Assembly (NCBI RefSeq): GCF_902829295.1
Contig: NZ_CADEPL010000019.1
Location: 62,001-126,000, forward strand
Direction of reading: 5' to 3'
Source: Vogesella oryzae
GTDB taxonomy: Bacteria; Pseudomonadota; Gammaproteobacteria; Burkholderiales; Chromobacteriaceae
DNA: 64,000 nucleotides
Both the position numbers and the translations under genes were made by a program. The notes under the pieces are model-generated. The model saw only the letters and a list, made by a program, of their open reading frames with translations. It did not search any database and was not told the origin of the DNA. Position 1 is the first letter of the stretch. Each line of letters starts with the position of its first letter. Of the stretch, positions 17,720-26,321 are shown one piece after another.

Positions 17720-17893
17720 CTATCGTTCCCGCCCCTGGCGGATGCCCTGACGCAACTGCTGCATCTGCTGGCGGAAATTCCGGCAATTGCGGCACAACAG
17801 CAGATGCATCGACAGTTGCAGTTGCTCGGCCCGGCTCAGCGGCCGGTCCATGGCTTCGGAAATCAGGCGGCTAGCCTGCCGGCAATCCATCAT
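17720..17893 (-). CDS. Small zinc-binding anti-sigma-like protein
   Basis: 57 residues: MMDCRQASRLISEAMDRPLS, then the zinc anti-sigma motif H-x3-C-x2-C (HLLLCRNC, residues 30-37) and a basic tail. Its ATG overlaps the sigma-factor stop by three bases (ATGA), so the two are coupled and likely form a pair in which the ZAS protein sequesters the sigma factor. Unlike RseA-type anti-sigmas it has no membrane helix, so it would respond to a cytoplasmic cue such as redox or zinc. Confidence 0.75.
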   Translation of the reverse strand: MMDCRQASRLISEAMDRPLSRAEQLQLSMHLLLCRNCRNFRQQMQQLRQGIRQGRER

Positions 17894-18447
17894 GTGGCCT
17901 CCCGCTGGAACCAGCGTATTTCCAGGCATTCGCGCAGACTCAGCCGCGCCCGGTACAGCATCACTGAACAATTGGTCGCCGTAATGTCCAGATTCTGACA
18001 AATCTCGGCGATATCCATATCCATCACCTCGCGCATGGCAAACACCATGGCGGTGCGCTTGGGCATCACCTGTGCGCATTGCTGGTAGACCTGCCAGAAC
18101 TGCTGCGCCAGCAGACTTTCTTCCGGGGCGCCCCACGCCCGTACCGCATGCGCCCAGTGGCCGCTACCGTCGAACACGGCATCCAGATCGGCCAGGTCCA
18201 GGTCCTCGCCCAGGTCAATGGTGCTCTCGCGCGATTGCCGGCGCACCACATCGATCAGTTTGAATCGCAATATCGAGGTCAGCCAGGTGCGCAAGCTGGC
18301 GCCACCGGCAAAACGTTCGCGGCCCTGCAATGCGGCCAACAGCGTGTCCTGTACCGCGTCTTCGGCAGCGGCCGCATCCTGCAACTGGCTGCGGGCGTAG
18401 CGCAACAGATAGGGACGCTCGGCTTCGATTTCGTGATCAGAGGGCAT
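17890..18447 (-). CDS. ECF-type RNA polymerase sigma factor
   Basis: 185 residues. Region 2 is ERPYLLRYARSQL...EDAVQDTLLAAL with -10 recognition in FKLIDVVRRQSRE; region 4 is MPKRTAMVFAMREVMDMDIAEICQNL with the helix-turn-helix following. A longer than usual acidic linker (DLGEDLDLADLDAVFDGSG) separates them. Starts 8 bp after radA and overlaps the downstream anti-sigma gene. The target regulon cannot be read from the window. Confidence 0.9.
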   Translation of the reverse strand: MPSDHEIEAERPYLLRYARSQLQDAAAAEDAVQDTLLAALQGRERFAGGASLRTWLTSILRFKLIDVVRRQSRESTIDLGEDLDLADLDAVFDGSGHWAHAVRAWGAPEESLLAQQFWQVYQQCAQVMPKRTAMVFAMREVMDMDIAEICQNLDITATNCSVMLYRARLSLRECLEIRWFQREAT

Positions 18448-18455
18448 CGGCTCTC

Positions 18456-19820
18456 CTAGCGGCGAATGCAGTAATCAACTGCTTCGGACAAACGATCGAC
18501 ACCGATAATCTCCAAACCGTCGATAGGCTGGCGCGGCGCGTTGGCACTGGGCACGATGGCACGGGTAAAGCCCAGCTTGGCAGCCTCTTTCAGCCGCTCC
18601 TGGCCGCGCGCCACCGGGCGCACCTCGCCGGACAGCCCCACCTCGCCGAACACCACCAGTTTTTCCGGCAGCGGCTTGTTGCGCTGCGAGGACACCATCG
18701 ACAGGATCACCGCCAGATCGGCGGCCGGCTCCATGATTTTCACCCCGCCCACCGCATTCAGGAACACATCCTGGTCGAAACAGGCCACGCTGGCATGGCG
18801 ATGCAGCACCGCCAGCAGCATCGCCAGCCGGTTCTGCTCCAGGCCGACGGTCAGCCGCTTGGGCTGGAAGCCGTGCGCGTCGTCCACCAGCGCCTGGATT
18901 TCCACCAGCAGCGGGCGACTGCCCTCCTGCGTCACCAGCACGCAGGAGCCGGAGACATCATCGCGATAGCTGGACAGAAAAATCGCCGACGGGTTGGACA
19001 CCCCGCGCAGGCCGCGGTCGGTCATCGCGAACACGCCCAGTTCGTTGGCCGCACCAAAGCGGTTCTTGATAGCGCGGATCATGCGGTGACTGGAATGGCT
19101 GTCGCCCTCGAAATACAGCACCGTGTCCACGATGTGCTCCAGCACGCGCGGGCCGGCGATCGAACCTTCCTTGGTGACATGCCCCACCAGAATGATGGTG
19201 ATGCCGCTTTGCTTGGCGATGCGGGTCAGCTGCGCCGCACACTCGCGCACCTGCGACACAGAGCCGGGGGCCGAAGTCACCTGGTCGGAATACAGCGTCT
19301 GGATGGAGTCGATCACCGCTACGTCCGGCTTTTCCTGCTGCAAGGTGGCGATAATGGCTTCCAGCCGGATTTCGGACAGCAGCCGCACGCGGGCGGCATC
19401 CACCGCCAGCCGCGAGGCGCGCAGCGCAATCTGCTGCGGCGATTCCTCGCCGGATACGTACAGTACCTTGCGATTGCCACCCATAGTCGCCAGCGCCTGC
19501 AGTAACAAAGTGGATTTGCCGATGCCCGGGTCGCCGCCCAACAGCACCACCGCGCCGCGCACGATGCCGCCACCAAGCACACGGTCCAGCTCATCGATAC
19601 CGCTGGACTCGCGCGGCACTTCGGTCGCCTGCACCTCGGCCAGCACCTGTACCGGCTGCGTCTGCGCCGTCCAGCTTTGATAACGCGGGTTGGCCGCTGC
19701 CGGCGCGGCGACGGTTTCGCTCAGGCTGTTCCAGGCTCCGCAATGCGGGCACTGGCCCTGCCATTTGGGCGAACTGCCGCCGCATTCGCCGCACTGGTAA
19801 ATCGTTTTTTGTTTTGCCAT
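18456..19820 (-). CDS. radA: DNA repair ATPase RadA
   Basis: 454-residue RadA/Sms. N-terminal C4 zinc finger (CGECGGSSPKWQGQCPHCGAW), RecA-like core with Walker A GGDPGIGKSTLL (about 95-106), Walker B-type VAVIDSIQT, the RadA-specific KNRFG motif and a C-terminal Lon-protease-like domain. It promotes branch migration and recombination-intermediate processing, and in naturally competent bacteria helps integrate incoming DNA, which is of interest given the uptake-sequence-like repeats here. Fifth or sixth gene of a tight minus-strand operon. Confidence 0.96.
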   Translation of the reverse strand: MAKQKTIYQCGECGGSSPKWQGQCPHCGAWNSLSETVAAPAAANPRYQSWTAQTQPVQVLAEVQATEVPRESSGIDELDRVLGGGIVRGAVVLLGGDPGIGKSTLLLQALATMGGNRKVLYVSGEESPQQIALRASRLAVDAARVRLLSEIRLEAIIATLQQEKPDVAVIDSIQTLYSDQVTSAPGSVSQVRECAAQLTRIAKQSGITIILVGHVTKEGSIAGPRVLEHIVDTVLYFEGDSHSSHRMIRAIKNRFGAANELGVFAMTDRGLRGVSNPSAIFLSSYRDDVSGSCVLVTQEGSRPLLVEIQALVDDAHGFQPKRLTVGLEQNRLAMLLAVLHRHASVACFDQDVFLNAVGGVKIMEPAADLAVILSMVSSQRNKPLPEKLVVFGEVGLSGEVRPVARGQERLKEAAKLGFTRAIVPSANAPRQPIDGLEIIGVDRLSEAVDYCIRR

Positions 19821-19825
19821 GAAAA

Positions 19826-20446
19826 TCAGTGTGCCGCGGCAGGATGTTCCTGCGGGGCTTTGGCAGCAGACTGGCTGCTGTTGAGATCGCTGAGGATGTT
19901 AAGCAGACGGTTGTCGCGCGTGGCCTGTTCGTCCTTGCGGGGAACAGGTTTGGGTTTCTCGTTGCCGCGCACGGTGGACAGGATTGAATCGATCAGCGGG
20001 TCATTCTTGGCCATTGCCTCCGCCTCGGCATTGGTCAACGGCTTGCGCGCTGGCGGCGCCGCACGCGCCACAGCCGCAGGCGGCGGGACTGCGGCCTGCG
20101 GTGGCGGCACTACGGCGTAACTACTTTTTTTTTGAGCCGTAGCATCCGCATGCCCATTGGCGGCGGGAGCCGGCGCCGAAGCGACCGGCGGTGGCTGCTC
20201 AGCCGGCGGCACCATGGTCTCCAGCTTGTTCTTGGCCATGTAATCCTGCATCTCGCGCCAACCGGCAAAAATCTGCGCCTTGTCGGCATCCGGATTCCGG
20301 CTGTAGCACTCCTCCAGCGAGCGACCGGTCTGGCGGCACGAGGCCCCGATCGCTTTGTTGGATTCAGCTGCCAGACCACTGACGTTCATGACCCAGTTAC
20401 ACCCGGTCAGTAACAGCAGCGCCGGCAACAGCAGATATGCCCGCAT
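19826..20446 (-). CDS. Hypothetical lipoprotein
   Basis: 206 residues. The signal peptide ends in lipobox LLTGC (Cys16), so the protein is lipid-anchored. The first 80 residues contain three Cys (SCRQTGRSLEECYSR) and look folded; the middle is a Pro/Ala-rich linker (PPPVASAPAPAANG, PPPQAAVPPPAAVARAAPP). 5 bp upstream of radA and 9 bp downstream of the SDR gene. Not recognised. Confidence 0.7.
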   Translation of the reverse strand: MRAYLLLPALLLLTGCNWVMNVSGLAAESNKAIGASCRQTGRSLEECYSRNPDADKAQIFAGWREMQDYMAKNKLETMVPPAEQPPPVASAPAPAANGHADATAQKKSSYAVVPPPQAAVPPPAAVARAAPPARKPLTNAEAEAMAKNDPLIDSILSTVRGNEKPKPVPRKDEQATRDNRLLNILSDLNSSQSAAKAPQEHPAAAH

Positions 20447-20455
20447 CGTTTGTCC

Positions 20456-21208
20456 CTATTTCTTGTTGCGCAGATCCAGCTCGATAACTTCACCGCTGCG
20501 ACCGCTACTGGCCGCGCCAAGCCAGTACAACATGTGCGGCATCAGGTCCACCAGATTGCCGCGCTCGCTCTTGTCTTCACCCGGATGGGTACGGGTGCGG
20601 AATGGTGAATTGACCGCGCCCGGCACCAACAGGTTCACCCGCAGGTTGGGATACATGTCCCACTCCGATGCGGCCACCTGCATCAGATAATTCAGGCCGG
20701 CCTTGGAAGCACCAAACGCCCCCCAGAACGGGCCGGCTTTCTGGCCATGGGTTTCGCCCACGAACACCACGCTGGCGTCTTCCGCCGCCTTCAGCAGCGG
20801 CAGACAGGCGCGGGTCAAGGCAAACGGCGCTACCGTATTGATACGGTACTGGTTCATCCATTCGTCGATGCGCTGGTCGGTCAGCGGCGACAGCGCAAAG
20901 AAGTGCTGGGCGCAATGCACAATGCCATCCAGACGCCCCACCGCATGCTTGATCTGGTAAGCCAGCGTATTGAACGCGTCGTCGGTGGCTTCCAGCAAAT
21001 CCAGCGGAATAGCTACCGGCTCCGGCGAGCCCTGCGCCACGATGTCGTCGTACACCTTCTCCAGTCCGCGCACGCTACGCGCCAGCAGCACCACGGTTGC
21101 GCCATGCTTTGCCGCGGCAAGAGCCGTCTCGCGGCCAACCCCTTGCGTGGCGCCGGTCACCAGAATCACGCGGCCGGCCAGATAATTATCGTCAAAAGTT
21201 TGCATCAT
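20456..21208 (-). CDS. SDR-family protein lacking the catalytic tyrosine
   Basis: About 250 residues, closest in feel to YciK-type short-chain dehydrogenases. The NAD(P)-binding loop TGATQGVG and the NxxA-region are present, but the active-site YxxxK reads FGASK (Tyr replaced by Phe) and the usual catalytic Ser region reads VVFVGETHGQ. It is therefore probably inactive as an oxidoreductase, or uses other residues. The start overlaps the hpnE stop (ATGATGC, 21203-21208), placing it inside the squalene operon. Confidence 0.8.
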   Translation of the reverse strand: MMQTFDDNYLAGRVILVTGATQGVGRETALAAAKHGATVVLLARSVRGLEKVYDDIVAQGSPEPVAIPLDLLEATDDAFNTLAYQIKHAVGRLDGIVHCAQHFFALSPLTDQRIDEWMNQYRINTVAPFALTRACLPLLKAAEDASVVFVGETHGQKAGPFWGAFGASKAGLNYLMQVAASEWDMYPNLRVNLLVPGAVNSPFRTRTHPGEDKSERGNLVDLMPHMLYWLGAASSGRSGEVIELDLRNKK

Positions 21209-22479
21209 GTTCTTGTTGTCCAGTCCTGCATAAGGGCACCGGCGGCGGCAATGCCGCTGCGTACCGCTCCTTCGAGGGTAGCCGGGTAGTCGGCACACAG
21301 CCAGTCACCCGCCAGATAGCCCGATTTTACGGGAAGTCGCACATCGGGGCGCGGCAACGCAACGTTGGCCGCAAAGGTAGCGCGGCGCTCGGTAATCACG
21401 CGCCCGCCGAGCAATGAAGGCAAGTCAGGCACCGCACGGCGCAGTTCCTGCTCGACCTGCGCCAGCAATGCATCGTGTGTCAGGTTGTCATGCGCCCCTT
21501 CGGCACTGATTACTACCGACACCAGCCCGGCCTCCCCGCTCAATGCCTCGCGATCAAACCACCATTGCCCCAGCCCTTGCGCCTGCCCGGTCATCACCGC
21601 CGGCAAAGTCACCCTGCCGGCGAACTGCAGGTATACGGTGGTTATCGGCTGGTATTGCCATGCCTTGAGCAAGTTTGTCAGTGCCGGGGCATTCACCAGG
21701 CGTAAAGCATGGTACGGCGCGGTGGCGACAATGATGGCATCGAAGCTTTCACCGTCCACCATCTGCGCCGTAAGATCCAGTGCCGTGACGCGCTTACCCA
21801 GCCGGATATCGCCGCCGTGTGCGGCCAACCACTGCACGGCCGGCGCGGCAAACAAGGCGCCCAGATCGACACGCGGCAGCAGCAGCCGGCTATCCTCGCC
21901 ACGTGACGAGCCGAGGCTGTCGCGCAGCACATTGGCCAGCAATTGCATGGAAGCTTGCGCCGGCGGGGTATTGAGCGTGGCCAGAATCAGCGGCGACCAG
22001 AAACACTGCAACAGCCGCTCGCTCTGGCCATGCTGTTGCAGCCAACGTTGCGCGGCAACATCCTGCCCGATTTGCCAGCGCCGCACCCTGAGCCAGGTCA
22101 ACAGCCGCAACATGGCCAGCTTGTCGCGCCAGCGCAGCCCGTTAGCCACCAGCAGCCCGGCCAGCAGATGCCACGGCGCCGGCCAGTCCGGGCATCGCAT
22201 GGAAATACCGTCAATTTGCTGCCAGGCCAGCGGCTGTGCGGCCAACGTCTGCTGCGGATCGACCCCCACTTTGCGCATCAGCCGCAGACATTCGCGATAC
22301 GCGCCGATCAGGATGTGCTGGCCGTTATCCAGCCGCATGCCATCCAGCTCCACGCTACGGGCGCGACCACCGGGCACGCGACCGGCTTCAAACACCACAA
22401 CGTTGGCCGCATCGGCCAGCTCGATCGCGGCGGCGAGGCCGGCCCAGCCGGCACCAATGATAGCAACGCGCGGTTTCAC
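21205..22479 (-). CDS. hpnE: Hydroxysqualene dehydroxylase HpnE
   Basis: FAD-dependent amine-oxidase-fold enzyme that reduces hydroxysqualene to squalene. Dinucleotide-binding motif VAIIGAGWAGLAAAIEL near the N-terminus, then GGRARSVELDGMRLDNGQHILIGAY, and a C-terminal FAD motif GYLAGDWLCADYPATLEGAVRSG. I choose GTG at 22477-22479, which overlaps the hpnD stop as GTGA, exactly like the hpnC/hpnD overlap; a further in-frame ATG lies 30 bp upstream. Confidence 0.92.
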   Translation of the reverse strand: MKPRVAIIGAGWAGLAAAIELADAANVVVFEAGRVPGGRARSVELDGMRLDNGQHILIGAYRECLRLMRKVGVDPQQTLAAQPLAWQQIDGISMRCPDWPAPWHLLAGLLVANGLRWRDKLAMLRLLTWLRVRRWQIGQDVAAQRWLQQHGQSERLLQCFWSPLILATLNTPPAQASMQLLANVLRDSLGSSRGEDSRLLLPRVDLGALFAAPAVQWLAAHGGDIRLGKRVTALDLTAQMVDGESFDAIIVATAPYHALRLVNAPALTNLLKAWQYQPITTVYLQFAGRVTLPAVMTGQAQGLGQWWFDREALSGEAGLVSVVISAEGAHDNLTHDALLAQVEQELRRAVPDLPSLLGGRVITERRATFAANVALPRPDVRLPVKSGYLAGDWLCADYPATLEGAVRSGIAAAGALMQDWTTRT

Positions 22480-23321
22480 GGCTTGTAGCCGAAGTTCCAG
22501 GTCTTCCATGCCAGCCAGATCTTACGCCCCGGCGACAGCGACAGCCGCTGGTTCAGCACCTTGCCCGGGCCATCCAGCGCGATTTCGTCCAGTGTGGCGC
22601 GGTAGATCGCTGCCATCACCAGGCCGATGCGCTGCGCCTTGCGATCCGCCGCCGGCAGCAGCTGCCAGGCCTTGCGATAATGCTCATGCGCGCGTGCGAT
22701 CTGAAACTGCATCAGCTCGGCAAACTGCGGGCTTTCCTTATAGGCAAAGATATCCGCCGCCGGCACGCCAAAGCGCTGCAGGTCTTCTACCGGCAGGTAC
22801 AGCCGGCCGCGGCGCGCATCCTCGCCCACATCGCGAATGATGTTAGTGAGCTGGAATGCCAGCCCCAGCTCGTGGGCGTACTTCAGCGTGGCGCGGTCGC
22901 TATAGCCGAAAATCTGTGCCGACAACTGCCCCACCACCCCGGCAACGCGGTGACAGTACAGCTGCAGATCGGCAAAGCGGTTGTAACGCGGCACATCCAG
23001 ATCCATCTGCATGCCGTCGATGATCTCGGCCAACCACTCCTGCGGCAGATCGAACGCAGCCACATGCGGCTGCAGCGCGCGCATTACCGGGTGAGTCGGC
23101 TGGCCTTCGTACAAAGCGGCCAGCTCGCTGCGCCACCATGCCAGCGTGGTACGCGCCACGTTGTCATCGTGAATCTCGTCCACCACGTCATCCACCTCGC
23201 GGCAGAAGGCATACAGCGCCACCATGGCATCGCGCTTGTCCCTGGGCAGGTAGCGGAAGCTGGCGTAAAAGCTGGAACCGCTCTTGGCGGCCTTGTCTTC
23301 ACAATATTGCTGCGGGGTCAC
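22476..23321 (-). CDS. hpnD: Presqualene diphosphate synthase HpnD
   Basis: Condenses two farnesyl diphosphates to presqualene diphosphate. Trans-isoprenyl-diphosphate synthase fold with two Asp-rich motifs, REVDDVVDE and NIIRDVGEDARRGR. The GTG start (VTPQQYCEDKAAKSG) overlaps the hpnC stop as GTGA. About 280 residues is normal. Works with HpnC and HpnE to make squalene. Confidence 0.93.
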   Translation of the reverse strand: MTPQQYCEDKAAKSGSSFYASFRYLPRDKRDAMVALYAFCREVDDVVDEIHDDNVARTTLAWWRSELAALYEGQPTHPVMRALQPHVAAFDLPQEWLAEIIDGMQMDLDVPRYNRFADLQLYCHRVAGVVGQLSAQIFGYSDRATLKYAHELGLAFQLTNIIRDVGEDARRGRLYLPVEDLQRFGVPAADIFAYKESPQFAELMQFQIARAHEHYRKAWQLLPAADRKAQRIGLVMAAIYRATLDEIALDGPGKVLNQRLSLSPGRKIWLAWKTWNFGYKP

Positions 23322-24154
23322 GCCCGTCTCCCTTTTCTGGCATACGGCGCCCACAGCGCCTTGCCGATAATCACCGGCCAGTCTTTCCAGCCCAATACCG
23401 GGCGATGGTTGAACACATCACCGCGGGCATCGTGAATTTTTTTCAGAATGCGCTCGCCGCCCAGCACGATCATGCGCAGCTCGAAACCAAATCGCCCCTT
23501 CAGCTTGAGGGCCAATGGCGAGCCGGCCTGCAACATCGCCAGTGCGCGTTTGACTTCCTTGTCCATCAGCATCGGCCACACGCCACCGGCATCGCTGCGC
23601 GCAATCTGCTCTTCACTGATGCGCAGTTTTGCCAGATCATCCTGCGGGATGTACACCCGCCCCTTCTGCCAGTCGATCGCCACATCCTGCCAGAAGTTGA
23701 TCAGCTGCAACGCCGTGCAGATGCCATCGCTCATAGCCAAGCTGCGGCTGTCGTGCTCGCCGTACAGCGCCAGCATCAGCCGCCCCACCGGGTTGGCCGA
23801 ACGGCGGCAGTAATCCACCAGTTCGGCAAAATTTTGATAGCGGGTCTTTTCCACGTCCTGGCTGAAGGCCGACAGCAGATCATAGAACGGCTGCAGCGGC
23901 AGTTTTCTTTCGGAGATCACCCGAGCCAGCGCCTGCATCAACGGCTGCTCTGGCATGGCACCGGCCGCGATACGATCCAGCTCCACACGTAGCGCCTGCA
24001 ATGCGGCCAACCTTTCCACCGCCGGCGCATCGCCCTCATCGGCGATATCGTCGGCATGGCGGGCAAAGTGATAGATCACATGCACCGCCTTGCGCATCCG
24101 GCGCGGCAGGGCCAGCGAACCTACCGGGAAATTTTCGTAGTGATCGACCGCCAT
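23318..24154 (-). CDS. hpnC: Hydroxysqualene synthase HpnC
   Basis: Converts presqualene diphosphate to hydroxysqualene. Same fold as HpnD: ARHADDIADEGDAP carries the first Asp-rich motif and INFWQDVAIDWQKGRVYIP the second. 278 residues. First gene of the operon; promoter expected in 24155-24290. No squalene-hopene cyclase lies in the window, so the final product (hopanoid or squalene itself) cannot be settled here. Confidence 0.93.
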   Translation of the reverse strand: MAVDHYENFPVGSLALPRRMRKAVHVIYHFARHADDIADEGDAPAVERLAALQALRVELDRIAAGAMPEQPLMQALARVISERKLPLQPFYDLLSAFSQDVEKTRYQNFAELVDYCRRSANPVGRLMLALYGEHDSRSLAMSDGICTALQLINFWQDVAIDWQKGRVYIPQDDLAKLRISEEQIARSDAGGVWPMLMDKEVKRALAMLQAGSPLALKLKGRFGFELRMIVLGGERILKKIHDARGDVFNHRPVLGWKDWPVIIGKALWAPYARKGRRA

Positions 24155-24296
24155 CGGCGCCCATCCATCTGCATTGGCAAACGCGCATTATATGCGAAGC
24201 CAACAGGACGCCTCCCATTGCTTGCAAAATTAATGCTTGACGTCAGCCACCCTGCCAACTAAACTGCGCTCCGCGTTGAACAACGCAGCCTCTTGT

Positions 24297-24372
<76 letters not shown>

Positions 24373-24382
24373 CGAATACAAA

Positions 24383-24408
24383 AAATCCGACTTCGGTCGG
24401 ATTTTTTT
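24383..24408 (+). terminator. Stem-loop with T-run between the two tRNAs
   Basis: AAATCCGAC / GTCGGATTT around a 4-nt loop, then a T-run. A strong terminator shape between tRNA-Ala and tRNA-Glu, absent from the copy at 44877. Confidence 0.8.
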
Positions 24409-24409
24409 C

Positions 24410-24485
24410 GTCCCCATCGTCTAGAGGCCTAGGACACCGCCCTTTCACGGCGATAACCGGGGTTCGACTCCCCGTGGGGACGCCA
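24410..24485 (+). tRNA. tRNA-Glu (anticodon TTC), probable integration site
   Basis: 76 nt with encoded CCA. Acceptor GTCCCCA/TGGGGAC, anticodon loop CTTTCAC (TTC), T-loop GTTCGACTC. Its 3' end marks the left boundary of an integrated element whose recombinase gene reads back into it from the other strand. An identical tRNA-Glu lies at 44879. Confidence 0.96.
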
Positions 24486-26066
24486 TATGCGTATGAAGGA
24501 AGGCACCGATTCGGTGCCTTTTTTCATTTCCAGCACCGTCTGCGCCAGTTCGGCATAATCCCCGCTCATCACAGCCTCTCCCATTGCCGTGATTCGTATG
24601 TCACGTAGCAGCACCCGCAGATACTGCTTGGCAAACACCTTGTCCACCAGTAGTCGATCACGCAGCACCTGACAGAACAAGCCAATCTGTTGCTGGGTGA
24701 TCTTCTCGACAGGAGCAATCTGTACTCGCTTTATGCCCGCCAGCTCGACCAGCTGCGCCTCGCGCTCCGCCTTCAGTCTGTCCAGCCGTGAACGAATCGA
24801 CTGGTCTGCCACTGGCAGCGCGCCAGTCTCGATTGCATCCAGCAATCGTGCCTGCCGTGCCTCGATGTCAGCCAGCGTGCGCTGAACCTGAGTGTAGCGA
24901 TCCTGCTGTCCTGACTTGCGCAGGCTAAGTTGCTGCCGCCATTCCTCTAGTAAGCCGCTGATCCGTTCCGGTATTAGCCACTGTTCGGCAAAGAAATGCA
25001 GTACGGCATTGTCAAGCTTGTCCATTGGCAGGCATTTGCTTGGACAGATGTCATTCTGCTTGTTATGCCGGTTGTTGCACTTGTAGTAGCGGTAGCGGCC
25101 GCTCTTGCCGGTAACTATCGTCATCGCCGCTCCGCAATGTCCACACCGCAGCAAGCCCGTTAACAAGGTTTCGCTGCTGACGAGGCGGGGAGCCACCTTC
25201 GACGGCGCACGAGCGCTGCGCAGCGCTCGCACGTCGTCAAAGGTAGCGCGATCTATGATCGGTTCTACTTCCTGCTTTACCCACTGCTCTGGCGGGTTCT
25301 TTTTGCGACTCTTGGCGGGGGTTACGTTGAAGTAGCGCTCGCCCACATACAACGGCTTAGACAAAATGGTATGCACCTGCTGGATACGCCACGGCCTGCC
25401 ACGCATCAATAGACCCCGTTCCATCAAGTGAGCCGCAATCTCCTTGAGGCCCATCGGTCTGCCTTGATAGCCATGTAAGTACAGGTCGTAGATTTGGCGC
25501 ACCAACGCCGCCTCTGGTTCGTAAACGGCTAGACGCTTCTTGTGCCTGCCACGTGAAGTGGTGGCTTCCGCCTCCACCGTGCAATAGCCGAACGGTGGCA
25601 GGGAGCCGTTGTTGAATCCCTGCCGTGCGTTCTCTTTCATTGCGCGGGAGGTGTGCTTACCGTTCTCCTTGCTCTGGTACTCGTCAAACACACTGAAAAT
25701 CTTGCGTGCCATTTCGCCGGCAGGGTCGTCACCTGTCATCTGGGTGATGGAAATCAGCTTCACCCCGAACTTGGCCAGCTTGCGCTCGTACAACCCCATG
25801 CTCACCGAGTCGCGGAAGAAGCGCGACAGGCTATGCACCACGATGGCCTCAAACGGAGGCGGCGACCGCAACGCCTCTTGCATCATCTCTTGCAGCACGG
25901 GACGACGGTCATCGGTAGCAGACGCGCCCGGCTCGACATACTCGTGACTAATGACATACCCCTGCCGTTCGCACCATTCACGCATCTGGCGCAGTTGGTC
26001 GGGTATCGATAAATCGTTGTCTGCCTGACGGACAGTGGAAACACGGGCATACAGGGCAACAGCCAT
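24429..26066 (-). CDS. Large serine recombinase (integrase)
   Basis: 545 residues from MAVALYARVSTVRQ. Resolvase-type catalytic domain with the nucleophilic Ser in YARVSTVRQ (about residue 10) and Arg in LSRFFRDS; a recombinase domain (QGFNNGSLPPFGY, LKEIAAHLMERGL, VHTILSKPLYVG); a zinc ribbon CGHCG...YYKCNN...CPSKC; and a coiled-coil region. This is the large serine recombinase layout of phages and integrative elements. GAGG precedes the chosen ATG. The last 20-odd codons run through a terminator hairpin and antisense to tRNA-Glu, ending GESNPGYRRERAVS, so the C-terminus is set by the attachment junction. Confidence 0.93.
   Translation of the reverse strand: MAVALYARVSTVRQADNDLSIPDQLRQMREWCERQGYVISHEYVEPGASATDDRRPVLQEMMQEALRSPPPFEAIVVHSLSRFFRDSVSMGLYERKLAKFGVKLISITQMTGDDPAGEMARKIFSVFDEYQSKENGKHTSRAMKENARQGFNNGSLPPFGYCTVEAEATTSRGRHKKRLAVYEPEAALVRQIYDLYLHGYQGRPMGLKEIAAHLMERGLLMRGRPWRIQQVHTILSKPLYVGERYFNVTPAKSRKKNPPEQWVKQEVEPIIDRATFDDVRALRSARAPSKVAPRLVSSETLLTGLLRCGHCGAAMTIVTGKSGRYRYYKCNNRHNKQNDICPSKCLPMDKLDNAVLHFFAEQWLIPERISGLLEEWRQQLSLRKSGQQDRYTQVQRTLADIEARQARLLDAIETGALPVADQSIRSRLDRLKAEREAQLVELAGIKRVQIAPVEKITQQQIGLFCQVLRDRLLVDKVFAKQYLRVLLRDIRITAMGEAVMSGDYAELAQTVLEMKKGTESVPSFIRIWRPHGESNPGYRRERAVS
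24500..24524 (+). terminator. Hairpin downstream of tRNA-Glu
   Basis: AAGGCACCGA / TCGGTGCCTT followed by T's. It terminates tRNA-Glu transcription and is also translated on the other strand as part of the recombinase C-terminus. Confidence 0.75.
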
Positions 26067-26168
26067 GGCATCCTCACAATAGCGATACACCGCCAGCGCG
26101 CCTTGCCAAGCTGGCCCACGCGGCGCAAGCGCTCGCGTTGGCCAGCCGGCAAGGCTAGGCGGCTGGGT

Positions 26169-26321
26169 TTAGTCCTTGTCGATGCTTTGCAGCAGGGACG
26201 GCAGCAAGTCCGGCAGATATAGCGTCCATTGCCTTAGCTCGGCCTGACGCAACTCCGGACTGGTCTCATGCCCGTAGAAAGCCAGCTCGTACGGCAACTG
26301 ATTTTGGCGAGGGGTTTTCAT
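26169..26321 (-). CDS. 50-residue hypothetical protein of the element
   Basis: Reads MKTPRQNQLPYELAFYGHET then SPELRQAELRQWTLYLPDLL and ends PSLLQSIDKD. Its ATG overlaps the stop of the upstream Rep gene (TTATGAAAA), so it is translationally coupled to Rep; the recombinase gene follows 102 bp later. The Rep, small ORF, recombinase order on one strand suggests a single mobility operon. An excisionase or copy-control role is possible but unsupported. Confidence 0.55.
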   Translation of the reverse strand: MKTPRQNQLPYELAFYGHETSPELRQAELRQWTLYLPDLLPSLLQSIDKD

